Translations under genes and position numbers: made by a program
Shown here: positions 16,981 to 25,001 of the stretch, piece by piece
Position numbering within the stretch: the stretch's first letter is position 1
How the letters are laid out: every line of letters starts with the position of its first letter
The notes under the pieces: model-generated
Database searches by the model: none
What the model saw: the letters and a program-made list of their open reading frames with translations, nothing else
What the model was told of the DNA's origin: nothing
Assembly (NCBI RefSeq): GCF_900099895.1
Contig: NZ_FNDY01000001.1
Span: 186,001 to 250,000, forward strand
DNA length: 64,000 nucleotides
Direction of reading: 5' to 3'
Source: Paenibacillus naphthalenovorans
GTDB taxonomy: Bacteria > Bacillota > Bacilli > Paenibacillales > NBRC-103111

Positions 16981-19833
16981 ATGAAATTTGCGGTTTTGGA
17001 TTTTGAAACGACCGGGAGCACGGCTTCGGATCGAATTATCCAAGTCGGGCTCTTTATTATAAACGATTATGAAATTACGGACAGGTATACTTCACTCGTC
17101 AACCCGGGCATGAGTATACCTTCTTCTATTACCTCGCTAACGGGTATTGATGACGAGATGGTGAAGAATTCACCGGACATTGAAAGTGTGATCGCGGAGA
17201 TGGTGCCGCTGCTGCAGGATGCTGTGCTGGTGGGACACAATACGCCTTTTGACCTGGCGTTTCTGCAGCGGGCTTTGGATGAAAGCGGATATTTTGCATT
17301 CGACGGCAGAGTGCTGGATACGATAGATGCTCTTCGAATTCTTTATCCCGGCCTGTCCAGTCTGCAGCTATCCATGGTCAGTCATGCCTTCGGGATCAAG
17401 CACGACAGGCCGCATCAAGCCGACAGCGATGCCGAAGCTACGGCGCTCATCTGGCTTCAGTGCATGGAACGCTTTCAATCGCTTCCTCTGCTTACACTTC
17501 AGAGATTAGAATTGCTCTACGAGGACTCCGCTAACGATTTTGGCTGGTTTATTCGGGAAATGAGACAGCATAAGGAACTGCATAATCCGCTGGATACGGA
17601 CTCGGACCGCTATTTCCGCCAGTTTGCCTTGAATGTGAATGATTGGGGGGCGGAGGAGCCAGAAAATGATGAGAAAATGGCGGGCGAACTGCCGGAAGAC
17701 TTTGATTCGTTCTACCATCAGCTGAAGCAGGTCCTAAAGCAGCGTTTTGACGCCTATGAGGACCGGGAAGCTCAAGTTACGATGCTGAGAGAAGTGGAAT
17801 CGGCTTTCGAGCAGGGCAAGCATCTTATTATTGAAGCGGGAACGGGAACCGGAAAATCGCTCGGCTATTTGATTCCTTCGCTATATTACGGTTTAAAGCA
17901 GGACAAAAAAATACTGATAAGCACCCACACGATCAACCTTCAAGAGCAGCTGCGGGAACGGGATCTGCCGTTGCTCGAAAGCTTATTTCCGGTTCATTTC
18001 AAAGCGGCCGTTTTCAAAGGCCGAAGCCATTATTTGTGCTTGCGCAAATTCGAACAAAAACTGAACTCGCTTGATTTTGAACACGGATGGGACGACCGGA
18101 TCACCGCAGGTCAAATGCTGGTTTGGCTTGGGGAGACAGCGCGCGGAGATGAAGAGGAGCTTCATTTTGGAAACAAAGGCCAACAGTTCTGGCATACGGT
18201 GGCAAGCGATGCGGATTCATGCTTGAACCGTGCATGTCCCTGGTTTAAAAAATGCTTTTACCATCGTGCCCGGCATGACGCCAATACGGCGGATGTCATC
18301 ATTACAAACCATTCGATGCTGTTCACGGATACGAAAGCGGAAAACCGGCTGCTGCCCGCATATAAACATTTGGTGATCGATGAGGCGCATCATTTTGAAG
18401 AAGTGGCCGGCAAGCATTTGGGCATTGACCTGCACTACTATGGCTTGATGAATACGCTGCATTGGTTATATAAAGATTCCCGGTCCGGCCAGTTGTCCTC
18501 CTTGCGCTTGCGGCTGCAGAAATTTGAGGAAGAACGGTCGCAAGGCTGGTGCGCAATGATCGATCAGGCCGTGGAGAAGCTTGTGCAGCTAAAAGAGGAA
18601 TGGGATCAGCTGACCGAACTGCTCTATCAACTGCTTGTTTCCGGGGGGGATGGCAGCCAAACGGAGGGCAGCTCGTTCGTGTACCGGGTGAAGAAGGACA
18701 AGCTGCCCGCCGGCTGGGACAAGCTGCTGATCTTAGAGGAGAACATGCAGCTTCATTTCAATGAAGCATTGCACCGGCTTGACCGGATGATCATGGAAAT
18801 CAAAGAGGTTCAGGACGAATACGATGTGCAAAGCTCGATCACCGATTTGACCGGAACCGTGAAGGAGCTGTACAGGCATCGGGATGCGCTGCATTTTTTT
18901 ATGACGATGCCCGATGACAATTATGTCTACTGGCTCGAAGGCGGCATGTACAATAAGAACCGTTCGCTTCAGCTCTTCTGTGTGCCGGTAGATGTCAGCG
19001 AAATGCTGCGTCAAACCTTTTTCGGAGTGAAGGACAGCGTGATTATGACTTCAGCTACGCTTTCGGTCGGCAAATCGTTTGATTACACCTGCGAGCAGCT
19101 GGGGCTGGCTTACGGGGATCCGGACGGTAAGCTCAAAACCGTTCAGCTGCCATCGCCCTTCAATTACCGCAAGCAGGCGCTGGTCGCCATACCCCGGGAT
19201 TTTCCGACGCTGCGGGGAGCCAGCGGCGAGAAGGAATTTCTGGACAAGCTGGTGCCGTCGCTGGCGGAAGTGGCGCTCGAAACGCGCGGCCGGATGCTGG
19301 TATTGTTTACATCCAACCGGATGCTCAAGGCCGCTCATGCGGGATTGAAGGACATGCTCTCTTCATTCGGAGTGACCGTACTTGGTCAAGGCGTAGACAG
19401 CAGCAACCGAAGCAAGCTGACCCGGTTATTTCAAAGCAACCCAGCCAGTGTGCTGCTTGGGACGAGCAGCTTTTGGGAAGGTGTGGACATTCCCGGCGAT
19501 GCGCTCAGCTGTCTGGCGATTGTGAGGCTTCCGTTTCAGCCTCCGAATCATCCGCTTGTTGAAGCGAAGACGGAAAAGCTGAAGCAAAAGAACCAGAATC
19601 CTTTTATGAAGCTGTCCGTACCCCAGGCGGTCATTCGCTTCAAGCAAGGCTTCGGACGTCTGGTGCGAACGGCTTCGGATAAAGGAATTGTGATTATATA
19701 CGACACTCGCGTTATCGATACGAACTATGGCAAGTATTTCTTATATTCGCTGCCAGGCCCGAAGATCGAGCACATGAATTCGAATCAGTTGGTACCAAGA
19801 ATAAAGCAGTGGATGGGTGAAAATGCAGAATGA
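16981..19833 (+). CDS. dinG: Exonuclease-helicase DinG
   Basis: A 950-residue fusion. Residues 1-170 are a DnaQ-type 3'-5' exonuclease with D-F-E-T-T-G, H-N-T-P-F-D and H-Q-A-D-S-D motifs (DEDDh set complete). The rest is an XPD-like superfamily 2 helicase: Walker A at 286-293 (A-G-T-G-T-G-K-S), DEAH box at 467-470, and C-terminal motifs including S-F-W-E-G-V-D and Q-x-x-G-R-x-x-R. Cys353, Cys414, Cys419 and Cys425 follow the C-x60-C-x4-C-x5-C spacing of the iron-sulfur helicases. The role is probably unwinding damaged or R-loop DNA. rex overlaps its stop by four bases. Confidence 0.93.
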   Translation: MKFAVLDFETTGSTASDRIIQVGLFIINDYEITDRYTSLVNPGMSIPSSITSLTGIDDEMVKNSPDIESVIAEMVPLLQDAVLVGHNTPFDLAFLQRALDESGYFAFDGRVLDTIDALRILYPGLSSLQLSMVSHAFGIKHDRPHQADSDAEATALIWLQCMERFQSLPLLTLQRLELLYEDSANDFGWFIREMRQHKELHNPLDTDSDRYFRQFALNVNDWGAEEPENDEKMAGELPEDFDSFYHQLKQVLKQRFDAYEDREAQVTMLREVESAFEQGKHLIIEAGTGTGKSLGYLIPSLYYGLKQDKKILISTHTINLQEQLRERDLPLLESLFPVHFKAAVFKGRSHYLCLRKFEQKLNSLDFEHGWDDRITAGQMLVWLGETARGDEEELHFGNKGQQFWHTVASDADSCLNRACPWFKKCFYHRARHDANTADVIITNHSMLFTDTKAENRLLPAYKHLVIDEAHHFEEVAGKHLGIDLHYYGLMNTLHWLYKDSRSGQLSSLRLRLQKFEEERSQGWCAMIDQAVEKLVQLKEEWDQLTELLYQLLVSGGDGSQTEGSSFVYRVKKDKLPAGWDKLLILEENMQLHFNEALHRLDRMIMEIKEVQDEYDVQSSITDLTGTVKELYRHRDALHFFMTMPDDNYVYWLEGGMYNKNRSLQLFCVPVDVSEMLRQTFFGVKDSVIMTSATLSVGKSFDYTCEQLGLAYGDPDGKLKTVQLPSPFNYRKQALVAIPRDFPTLRGASGEKEFLDKLVPSLAEVALETRGRMLVLFTSNRMLKAAHAGLKDMLSSFGVTVLGQGVDSSNRSKLTRLFQSNPASVLLGTSSFWEGVDIPGDALSCLAIVRLPFQPPNHPLVEAKTEKLKQKNQNPFMKLSVPQAVIRFKQGFGRLVRTASDKGIVIIYDTRVIDTNYGKYFLYSLPGPKIEHMNSNQLVPRIKQWMGENAE

Positions 19834-20453
19834 AAACTCCGAAAATATCCGAAGCGGTTGTTCGTCGGCTTCCGATCTATCTCCGATTTCTGAATGAACT
19901 CAGCAAGAAAAACGTACAAACGGTATCCTCTCAGGACCTGGGGCAAAAGCTGGATTTAAACCCTGCTCAAATCCGCAAGGATTTGGCCTATTTCGGAGAA
20001 TTCGGGAAAAAGGGCATTGGATACGATGTGAACTATCTGATTGAAAAAATCCGGCAAATATTAAAGATCGACAAGGTGATCCCGGTTGCATTGGTCGGTG
20101 CAGGGAATCTGGGCCGGGCGTTATGCAATTATAACGCTTATCTTAAGGATAACATGAAAATTGTGGCCGTGTTCGACTCCCAAAAAACAAAAATCGGAGA
20201 ATCGATCAACAATTTGAAGGTAAAACCGATGGAGGAGCTTTGCGATACGATTCAAGCGCTAAAGGTGCGGATCGGGATCATAACTGTTCCTGCCATGGAG
20301 GCGCAGCATGTGGCCAACCAGTTTGTCGAGGCAGGGGTGGAAGCCATTCTCAACTTTGCTCCGATGATTATCAAGGTGCCCAGCGGGGTTCGCGTACACC
20401 ATGCGGATTTCACGACGGATCTGCAAAGTCTGGCCTATTATTTGGAGGAATAA
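19830..20453 (+). CDS. rex: Redox-sensing transcriptional repressor Rex
   Basis: Rex binds DNA when NAD+ is high and lets go when NADH builds up, controlling fermentative and respiratory genes. Residues 1-80 are a winged helix (KISEAVVRRLPIYLR is typical), residues 84-207 a Rossmann domain with G90-x-G92-x-x-G95 and the dimer-swap helix at the end. Length 207 is normal. Its ATG overlaps the dinG stop (ATGA), so it is translationally coupled to a DNA repair gene, an unusual place since in B. subtilis rex is elsewhere. A strong terminator follows. Confidence 0.93.
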   Translation: MKTPKISEAVVRRLPIYLRFLNELSKKNVQTVSSQDLGQKLDLNPAQIRKDLAYFGEFGKKGIGYDVNYLIEKIRQILKIDKVIPVALVGAGNLGRALCNYNAYLKDNMKIVAVFDSQKTKIGESINNLKVKPMEELCDTIQALKVRIGIITVPAMEAQHVANQFVEAGVEAILNFAPMIIKVPSGVRVHHADFTTDLQSLAYYLEE

Positions 20454-20458
20454 AAGGA

Positions 20459-20500
20459 AGCCCGGTGCAATGATCCAGTTGCACCGGGCTTGTCTTTTTT
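20459..20500. terminator. Bidirectional terminator between rex and pit
   Basis: A 12-bp stem AGCCCGGTGCAA (20459-20470) with TTGCACCGGGCT (20479-20490) is followed by a T run on the plus strand, and on the minus strand by TTCCTTTTATT. It ends rex and the convergent phosphate transporter unit. Confidence 0.9.
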
Positions 20501-21501
20501 TACGATATAAAGGGGAAAATAATTTTGTAAATCAGAAAGGCCAGCACCATGCTGATCGGGATCGTGATGACCCAGGTCATGACCATCCGGGTGACTGTGC
20601 CCCATTTGACATCATGAAATCTCAGGACTGAACCGGTACCGATAATCGATGACGAAATGACATGGGTCGTCGAAAGCGGCATCCCGAGATGGGTGGACGT
20701 TTGAATCACGATGGATGAGTTCAGGTCGGAGGCAAAGCCGTTGATCGGTTCAATCTTCAGCAGCTTTTTGCTCACGGTTTTAATGATTTTCCAGCCGCCG
20801 ATCGAAGTTCCGAGCCCCATAGCGGTGGCCGCGGAAAGTTTCACCCAAAGCGGAACTTCCAAATCCGATTGGTAGCCGAGAGCAACCAATCCGAATACGA
20901 TAATCCCCATGGCCTTTTGAGCGTCGTTCCCCCCGTGAGAAAAGGACAGCAGCCCGGCCGATAAAATCTGAAAGCCGCGGAAAGTACGGTTAAGCTTGGA
21001 GCGTGATTGATTGCCGCTCGCCAATATCAGTTGACGGATAATCCACATAATGATAAAGCCGGTGCCAAATGCAACGATAGGCGATAAAATGAGAATCAGT
21101 ACGATTTGTTGGAATCCCGACCAGTTGACGCTGCTAAGCCCGCCTCCGGCGATGACCGCTCCGGCCAGCGATCCGATAAGCGTATGAGATGACGATGAGG
21201 GAATCCCGTAATACCACGTAAGCAGGTTCCAGATAATGGCTGATAGTAAGGCGGCGATAACAACATACATGCCGTTCTCGATCGCAGCAGGATTCGCTAC
21301 GCTTCCGCCCACGGTTTTGGCAACTTCTGAAGAAAACAATGCACCTATAAAGTTCAGCACCGCTGCGTAAAATACGGCAAAACGCGGCGACAATGCCCTT
21401 GTAGATATGGAGGTTGCGATAGCGTTGGCCGTATCGTGAAAGCCGTTAATAAAGTCAAAGATCAACGCCAAGGCGACGATGATGATAAGTATAGTTAACA
21501 T
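20500..21501 (-). CDS. pit: PiT-family inorganic phosphate transporter
   Basis: A 333-residue carrier with about ten membrane helices, made of two inverted halves. Each half shows the family signature around G-F-H-D-T-A-N-A (near residue 20-27) and the second-half G-G-N-D-A-Q-K (about 188-194). PiT carriers take up metal-phosphate complexes with protons. Start ATG at 21501 has AGGAGG (21508-21513) on this strand. The DUF47 gene lies 51 bases upstream, the usual partner arrangement, so the two form one operon read from near 22225. Confidence 0.92.
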   Translation of the reverse strand: MLTILIIIVALALIFDFINGFHDTANAIATSISTRALSPRFAVFYAAVLNFIGALFSSEVAKTVGGSVANPAAIENGMYVVIAALLSAIIWNLLTWYYGIPSSSSHTLIGSLAGAVIAGGGLSSVNWSGFQQIVLILILSPIVAFGTGFIIMWIIRQLILASGNQSRSKLNRTFRGFQILSAGLLSFSHGGNDAQKAMGIIVFGLVALGYQSDLEVPLWVKLSAATAMGLGTSIGGWKIIKTVSKKLLKIEPINGFASDLNSSIVIQTSTHLGMPLSTTHVISSSIIGTGSVLRFHDVKWGTVTRMVMTWVITIPISMVLAFLIYKIIFPFIS

Positions 21502-21552
21502 AATGTCCTCCTAAGCATGCTGGGGTTCCTTAGCGGCCGGCACAACGGCTGT

Positions 21553-22173
21553 TCAGGAATATCTCAGCACAACGCTTTCCAGAATGTTGGCTACGTCTTC
21601 GCATGCGTCGGTCGTTTGTTCCAAACGCTCGTACAGCTCTTTTAGCTTGAAATCGTGGTACGGGTCCGTTGGATTGGTGAAAATTTCACGGATGCCTTCG
21701 CGCATCAGACGGTCGGCTTCATTTTCCAGGCTGTTGATTTGAACCGTATGCTCCGTGAGCTGCATATATTTCTTTTTGGAAAGCAGCTTGAACGCATCCA
21801 GGATGTGCTGGCAGCTGGCGACGATGACCGCCGAGAATTCTCTCATATATTTGTCGGAGACGGTGATGTTCAAATAATCGAATCGTGCAATGGTAGCTTC
21901 GATCCCGTCCAGGACGTCATCAACCTTGGCGGCCAGTTCCATGATATCTTCGCGATCTATAGGTGTGATAAACACTTTGTTAAGCCCTTTGAAAATTTGA
22001 TGCGTGATTTGGTCGCCTTTGTTCTCCAGTTCTTTCAACTGCGGGTAGAAGGCAGCCGGAGGCTGATCTCCCATGACGGCATTGCGAAACATTTGTGCCG
22101 CTTGCAGCGTGTTCTCCGATGCGTTAATCAGCAGGAGAAGAAAATCCGTATCATTTTTTTTAGTGAAAAGCAT
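21553..22173 (-). CDS. DUF47 PhoU-like partner of the Pit transporter
   Basis: A 206-residue all-helical protein with PhoU-type three-helix bundles and acidic E/D-x-x-x-D metal sites (for example E-N-K-G-D near 49-53 and E-N-E-A-D near 155). DUF47 proteins are encoded beside PiT transporters throughout bacteria and are thought to restrain or tune phosphate uptake. ATG at 22173 has GGGAGG on this strand. It precedes pit in the operon. Confidence 0.9.
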   Translation of the reverse strand: MLFTKKNDTDFLLLLINASENTLQAAQMFRNAVMGDQPPAAFYPQLKELENKGDQITHQIFKGLNKVFITPIDREDIMELAAKVDDVLDGIEATIARFDYLNITVSDKYMREFSAVIVASCQHILDAFKLLSKKKYMQLTEHTVQINSLENEADRLMREGIREIFTNPTDPYHDFKLKELYERLEQTTDACEDVANILESVVLRYS

Positions 22174-22446
22174 AGCTTTGGCCTCCCGAAATTGTTAAAA
22201 ATTAATGAAGATCACATCGCGAAGATAAAAAATATGTAGAAACGTGCCGTCAATTTTTTCACAAAATTAAAAATAACACAATCGGCTGATGGAAAGCAAT
22301 GAAGATTTCTTGAGTTAGGATATGAAAAATTTGTTTCTGATATGTAATGGTAAAAGTGGTTATAAGTACTAGACTCCTTGATTTTGCCGCGCTGAAGTTG
22401 TACATTGGAAACGGACTTGTAATTTGCAGGGGAAAGGAAGGGTCTA
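22174..22446. other. Divergent control region between DUF47-pit and the amidohydrolase
   Basis: The 273-base gap is AT-rich. On the minus strand TTGACG (plus 22248-22253) lies 17 bases from TTTTAT (plus 22225-22230), a weak promoter for DUF47-pit. For the rightward gene I see no clear -10/-35 pair. I found no convincing Pho box repeat and no riboswitch. Confidence 0.3.
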
Positions 22447-23745
22447 ATGAAAAAAACAATCATTGAGAACGGCACTTTTATTACGATGAATGAGAAAACA
22501 CCTGTCATTAACGGATATATGACAATGGAAGGTAATCGGATTACATATATAGGAGAGCAGGCTCCCTCGCCAGAGGCGACATTCGATGAGCGGATCGATG
22601 GAAACGGGAAGCTGTATATGCCCGGATTGGTCAATACGCATGGTCACGCCGCCATGTCGCTCTTGCGCGGCTATGGGGACGATTTGGCCTTGCAGGTATG
22701 GCTGCAGGAGAAAATGTGGCCTATGGAAGGAAAATTTACCGCGCACGATGTACGGACAGGGACCAAGCTTTCGGTTTTGGAAATGCTGAAGGGCGGAACG
22801 ACAACATTCGTTGACATGTACGACCACATGAACGAAGTGGCGGAGGTTGCGGAGGAAAGCGGTATACGTGCTTGTCTGACCCGCGGCGTAATCGGTTTGT
22901 GCTCCCGTGAGGAGCAGGATGCCAAGCTGGAGGAAGCGATCCAATTCGCCAAATCGTGGCACGGACAAGCCGGCGGTCGGATTACGACCATGATGTCGCC
23001 GCATGCTCCTTATACATGCCCTCCAGATTATATTGAAAGAATTGTACAGGCCGCGCACGACTTGAATCTTCCGATCCATATCCATATGTCGGAAACGGCA
23101 AGAGAAGTGGAAGAAAATATAAATCAGTACGGGGCAAGACCCGTGGCTCATTTGGAGAAGCTGGGGGTATTCTCCAGGCCGACGCTTGTCGCGCATGCGG
23201 TACACCTGACAGACGAGGAAATCGCCGTCCTGAAAAACCATGACGTGCGCGTATCTCATAATCCGGGGAGCAATTTGAAGCTGGCGAGCGGAGTAGCCCG
23301 TGTGCCTGAGCTGCTGAAGGCCGGTGTTATTGTTTCGCTGGGGACGGACGGAGCGGCAAGCAATAACAACCTGGATATGCTGGAGGAAATTCGCTTAGCC
23401 GCCTTGATTCATAAGGGTGTGTCAGGGGATCCCGTAGCTGTTCCGGCTTGGGACGCATTAAAGCTCGGGACGCTGTACGGCGCCCAATCGATATGGCTTG
23501 GGGATGTAGGGGCGCTTAAGGCCGGAATGAAGGCGGATTTCATTGCGCTGGATATGCAGCAGCCTCACTATTATCCTCGGACGAATGTGATTTCTCATGT
23601 CGTTTATGCGGCGAGTTCCCGGGATGTTACCGACGTGTGCATCGACGGCCGATGGATTATCAGAAATAATGAGTGCTTGACATTGGATGAAGAAAAAATA
23701 AAATTTGAAGCGCAGCAATGTTTTGAGCGGCTAACTGCCGGTTGA
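22447..23745 (+). CDS. 5-methylthioadenosine/S-adenosylhomocysteine deaminase-type amidohydrolase
   Basis: A 432-residue zinc amidohydrolase. H65-x-H67 (context NTHGHAAM) gives the first two metal ligands, H-I-H-M-S-E-T near 213-219 the third His and the catalytic Glu, then a His near 240 and the Asp in L-G-T-D-G-A (about 299). This arrangement and the R-G-Y-G-D-D-L loop fit the MtaD/TrzN-AtzB group, which removes the amino group of MTA or SAH. Guanine deaminase-like or other substrates are possible. GGAAGG precedes the ATG. The YpmB-like gene follows 32 bases on. Confidence 0.8.
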   Translation: MKKTIIENGTFITMNEKTPVINGYMTMEGNRITYIGEQAPSPEATFDERIDGNGKLYMPGLVNTHGHAAMSLLRGYGDDLALQVWLQEKMWPMEGKFTAHDVRTGTKLSVLEMLKGGTTTFVDMYDHMNEVAEVAEESGIRACLTRGVIGLCSREEQDAKLEEAIQFAKSWHGQAGGRITTMMSPHAPYTCPPDYIERIVQAAHDLNLPIHIHMSETAREVEENINQYGARPVAHLEKLGVFSRPTLVAHAVHLTDEEIAVLKNHDVRVSHNPGSNLKLASGVARVPELLKAGVIVSLGTDGAASNNNLDMLEEIRLAALIHKGVSGDPVAVPAWDALKLGTLYGAQSIWLGDVGALKAGMKADFIALDMQQPHYYPRTNVISHVVYAASSRDVTDVCIDGRWIIRNNECLTLDEEKIKFEAQQCFERLTAG

Positions 23746-23777
23746 CGGGGACGGAATAAAGAGGAGGAGAGTCGTCG

Positions 23778-24275
23778 GTGAGCAAAAGCTGGAAGATCGC
23801 CGCAATTGCGGTGTTTGCGGCGGCAGTCCTATGCATTGGAATGATCATAGCCTTTCGCGCGGTGACGGAACGTGAATGGGGCATTCAGCGAATGGCGGTT
23901 CAAACAGCATATGAGAAGACCATATTGGCAAAGGCAAACAAAGTGGAACGATTTGTTGGCGACAAAACATATACCGTCATCTATGGGGAAGATAAAATCG
24001 GACAGCCGGTTTATGTGTGTGTGGCTGAAGATGAAATTCGAACCGAAATGGGATCGGCCGGTTTGAGTGCGGAACAGGCCGAAGCGTTGGTGAAGACCAA
24101 GCATCCTCAGGCGGATGTGCTCAGAGTGATGCTCGGCGTTCAAGACGGGCAGCCGGTATGGGAAGTTTTCTACAAGCTGAAACCGGAAAACGCTTCGCGG
24201 GATCAATATTTTTACGATTTTTATACATTTAAAGACGGACTGCATCGGGATACATGGAGGTTATCCATACAGTAA
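23778..24275 (+). CDS. ypmB: DUF5590 membrane-anchored protein (YpmB-like)
   Basis: A 165-residue protein with GTG start at 23778 behind GAGGAGG. Residues 6-27 form a signal anchor; the rest is an exposed domain in which two PepSY-like halves (helix plus Q-x-V-W/Y-E-V-F strands) can be seen. YpmB in B. subtilis lies just after dinG-ypmA, which matches the locus here apart from the inserted rex, pit, DUF47 and deaminase genes. Function unknown. Confidence 0.75.
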   Translation: MSKSWKIAAIAVFAAAVLCIGMIIAFRAVTEREWGIQRMAVQTAYEKTILAKANKVERFVGDKTYTVIYGEDKIGQPVYVCVAEDEIRTEMGSAGLSAEQAEALVKTKHPQADVLRVMLGVQDGQPVWEVFYKLKPENASRDQYFYDFYTFKDGLHRDTWRLSIQ

Positions 24276-24467
24276 CGGCAGGCGATGTTATACAGGCCGC
24301 GGGAGAGCAAGCTGAAGAAGCAATGCCTTTCGCGGCCTTGTGTTTTGGCTTTCTTACAGAGCATTTACGTATTTTCCACACATTGCATCGCCATCAGTAT
24401 ATATCATATGATATACTTCGAGTATGGCTATTATGATATACTATTTACGAAAGGAGGACGTTGATTC
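24276..24467 (+). promoter_or_regulatory. Hairpin and duplicated extended -10 boxes before the FtsH-like pair
   Basis: GGCCGCG near 24292-24298 pairs with CGCGGCC near 24332-24338 and TTGTGTTTT follows, a possible terminator for the YpmB-like gene. Further on, TATGATATACT is repeated at 24407-24417 and 24432-24442; each contains TG-A-TATACT, an extended -10 form. No good -35 is spaced for either, so the sigma factor is uncertain. Confidence 0.35.
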
Positions 24468-25001
24468 ATGAAACTTCGTCTTTTACCTGTTGTATTGAGT
24501 GTTCTGGTTTCAGCCTCCTTATTATTCGGCGGATATTTTGCATATCAAAGTTACGCTATGGAAAGCCCTCTTGAAAAAGTCGTGTCGGCTATTCCCGGCG
24601 TTGAACTTGAATCTATAAAATTATCGGGTAACGAAGCACAATTGGAGCTTTCGGTCGCACCGGGGACAAGTCTCCGGGAAGTGTACCACCGGGTTCAGAA
24701 CGAAGGGCGTTCGACGCTCGGCAGCAAAGAGTTGAAACTCAAAGTGGTCAATCCACCGTCCGAACGGCTGGAGCAGTGGTGGTCGTCGGCGTTGTTCGAG
24801 ATCGCTCAGGCGATGGAAACAAAGCAGTATGCGCAAATTCCAAAAACGCTTGAAGATCGTACGGCGAAAAGCGAAGGGATTCAAGCAACGACAGAAATGG
24901 ACGATAAATTCGTATACATTACGATTACGGACGGTAAGGACAGCAAGTATGTGATGCTTCCACGGACGCCTGCCAAATTGGGAGTGTGGCCTAATGAGTA
25001 A
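24468..25001 (+). CDS. Membrane-anchored extracytoplasmic protein paired with the FtsH-like protease
   Basis: A 177-residue protein behind a strong AAGGAGG site (24450-24456). Residues 5-28 are a signal anchor and the remainder should be outside the membrane. Residues 33-100 read as helix, long strand pair (ESIKLSGNEAQLELSV), helix (SLREVYHRVQN), strand (LKLKVV), followed by a Trp-rich helix and a C-terminal strand pair. I recognise no family. Its stop overlaps the start of the FtsH-like gene by eight bases, so the two products are made in fixed ratio. A reasonable inference is that it supplies the external domain missing from that protease. Confidence 0.7.
   Translation: MKLRLLPVVLSVLVSASLLFGGYFAYQSYAMESPLEKVVSAIPGVELESIKLSGNEAQLELSVAPGTSLREVYHRVQNEGRSTLGSKELKLKVVNPPSERLEQWWSSALFEIAQAMETKQYAQIPKTLEDRTAKSEGIQATTEMDDKFVYITITDGKDSKYVMLPRTPAKLGVWPNE

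Noticed and set aside
20500-22173. Anti-phage or defence system around pit/DUF47
   Set aside because: Both match well-known phosphate uptake proteins with no defence-type neighbours.
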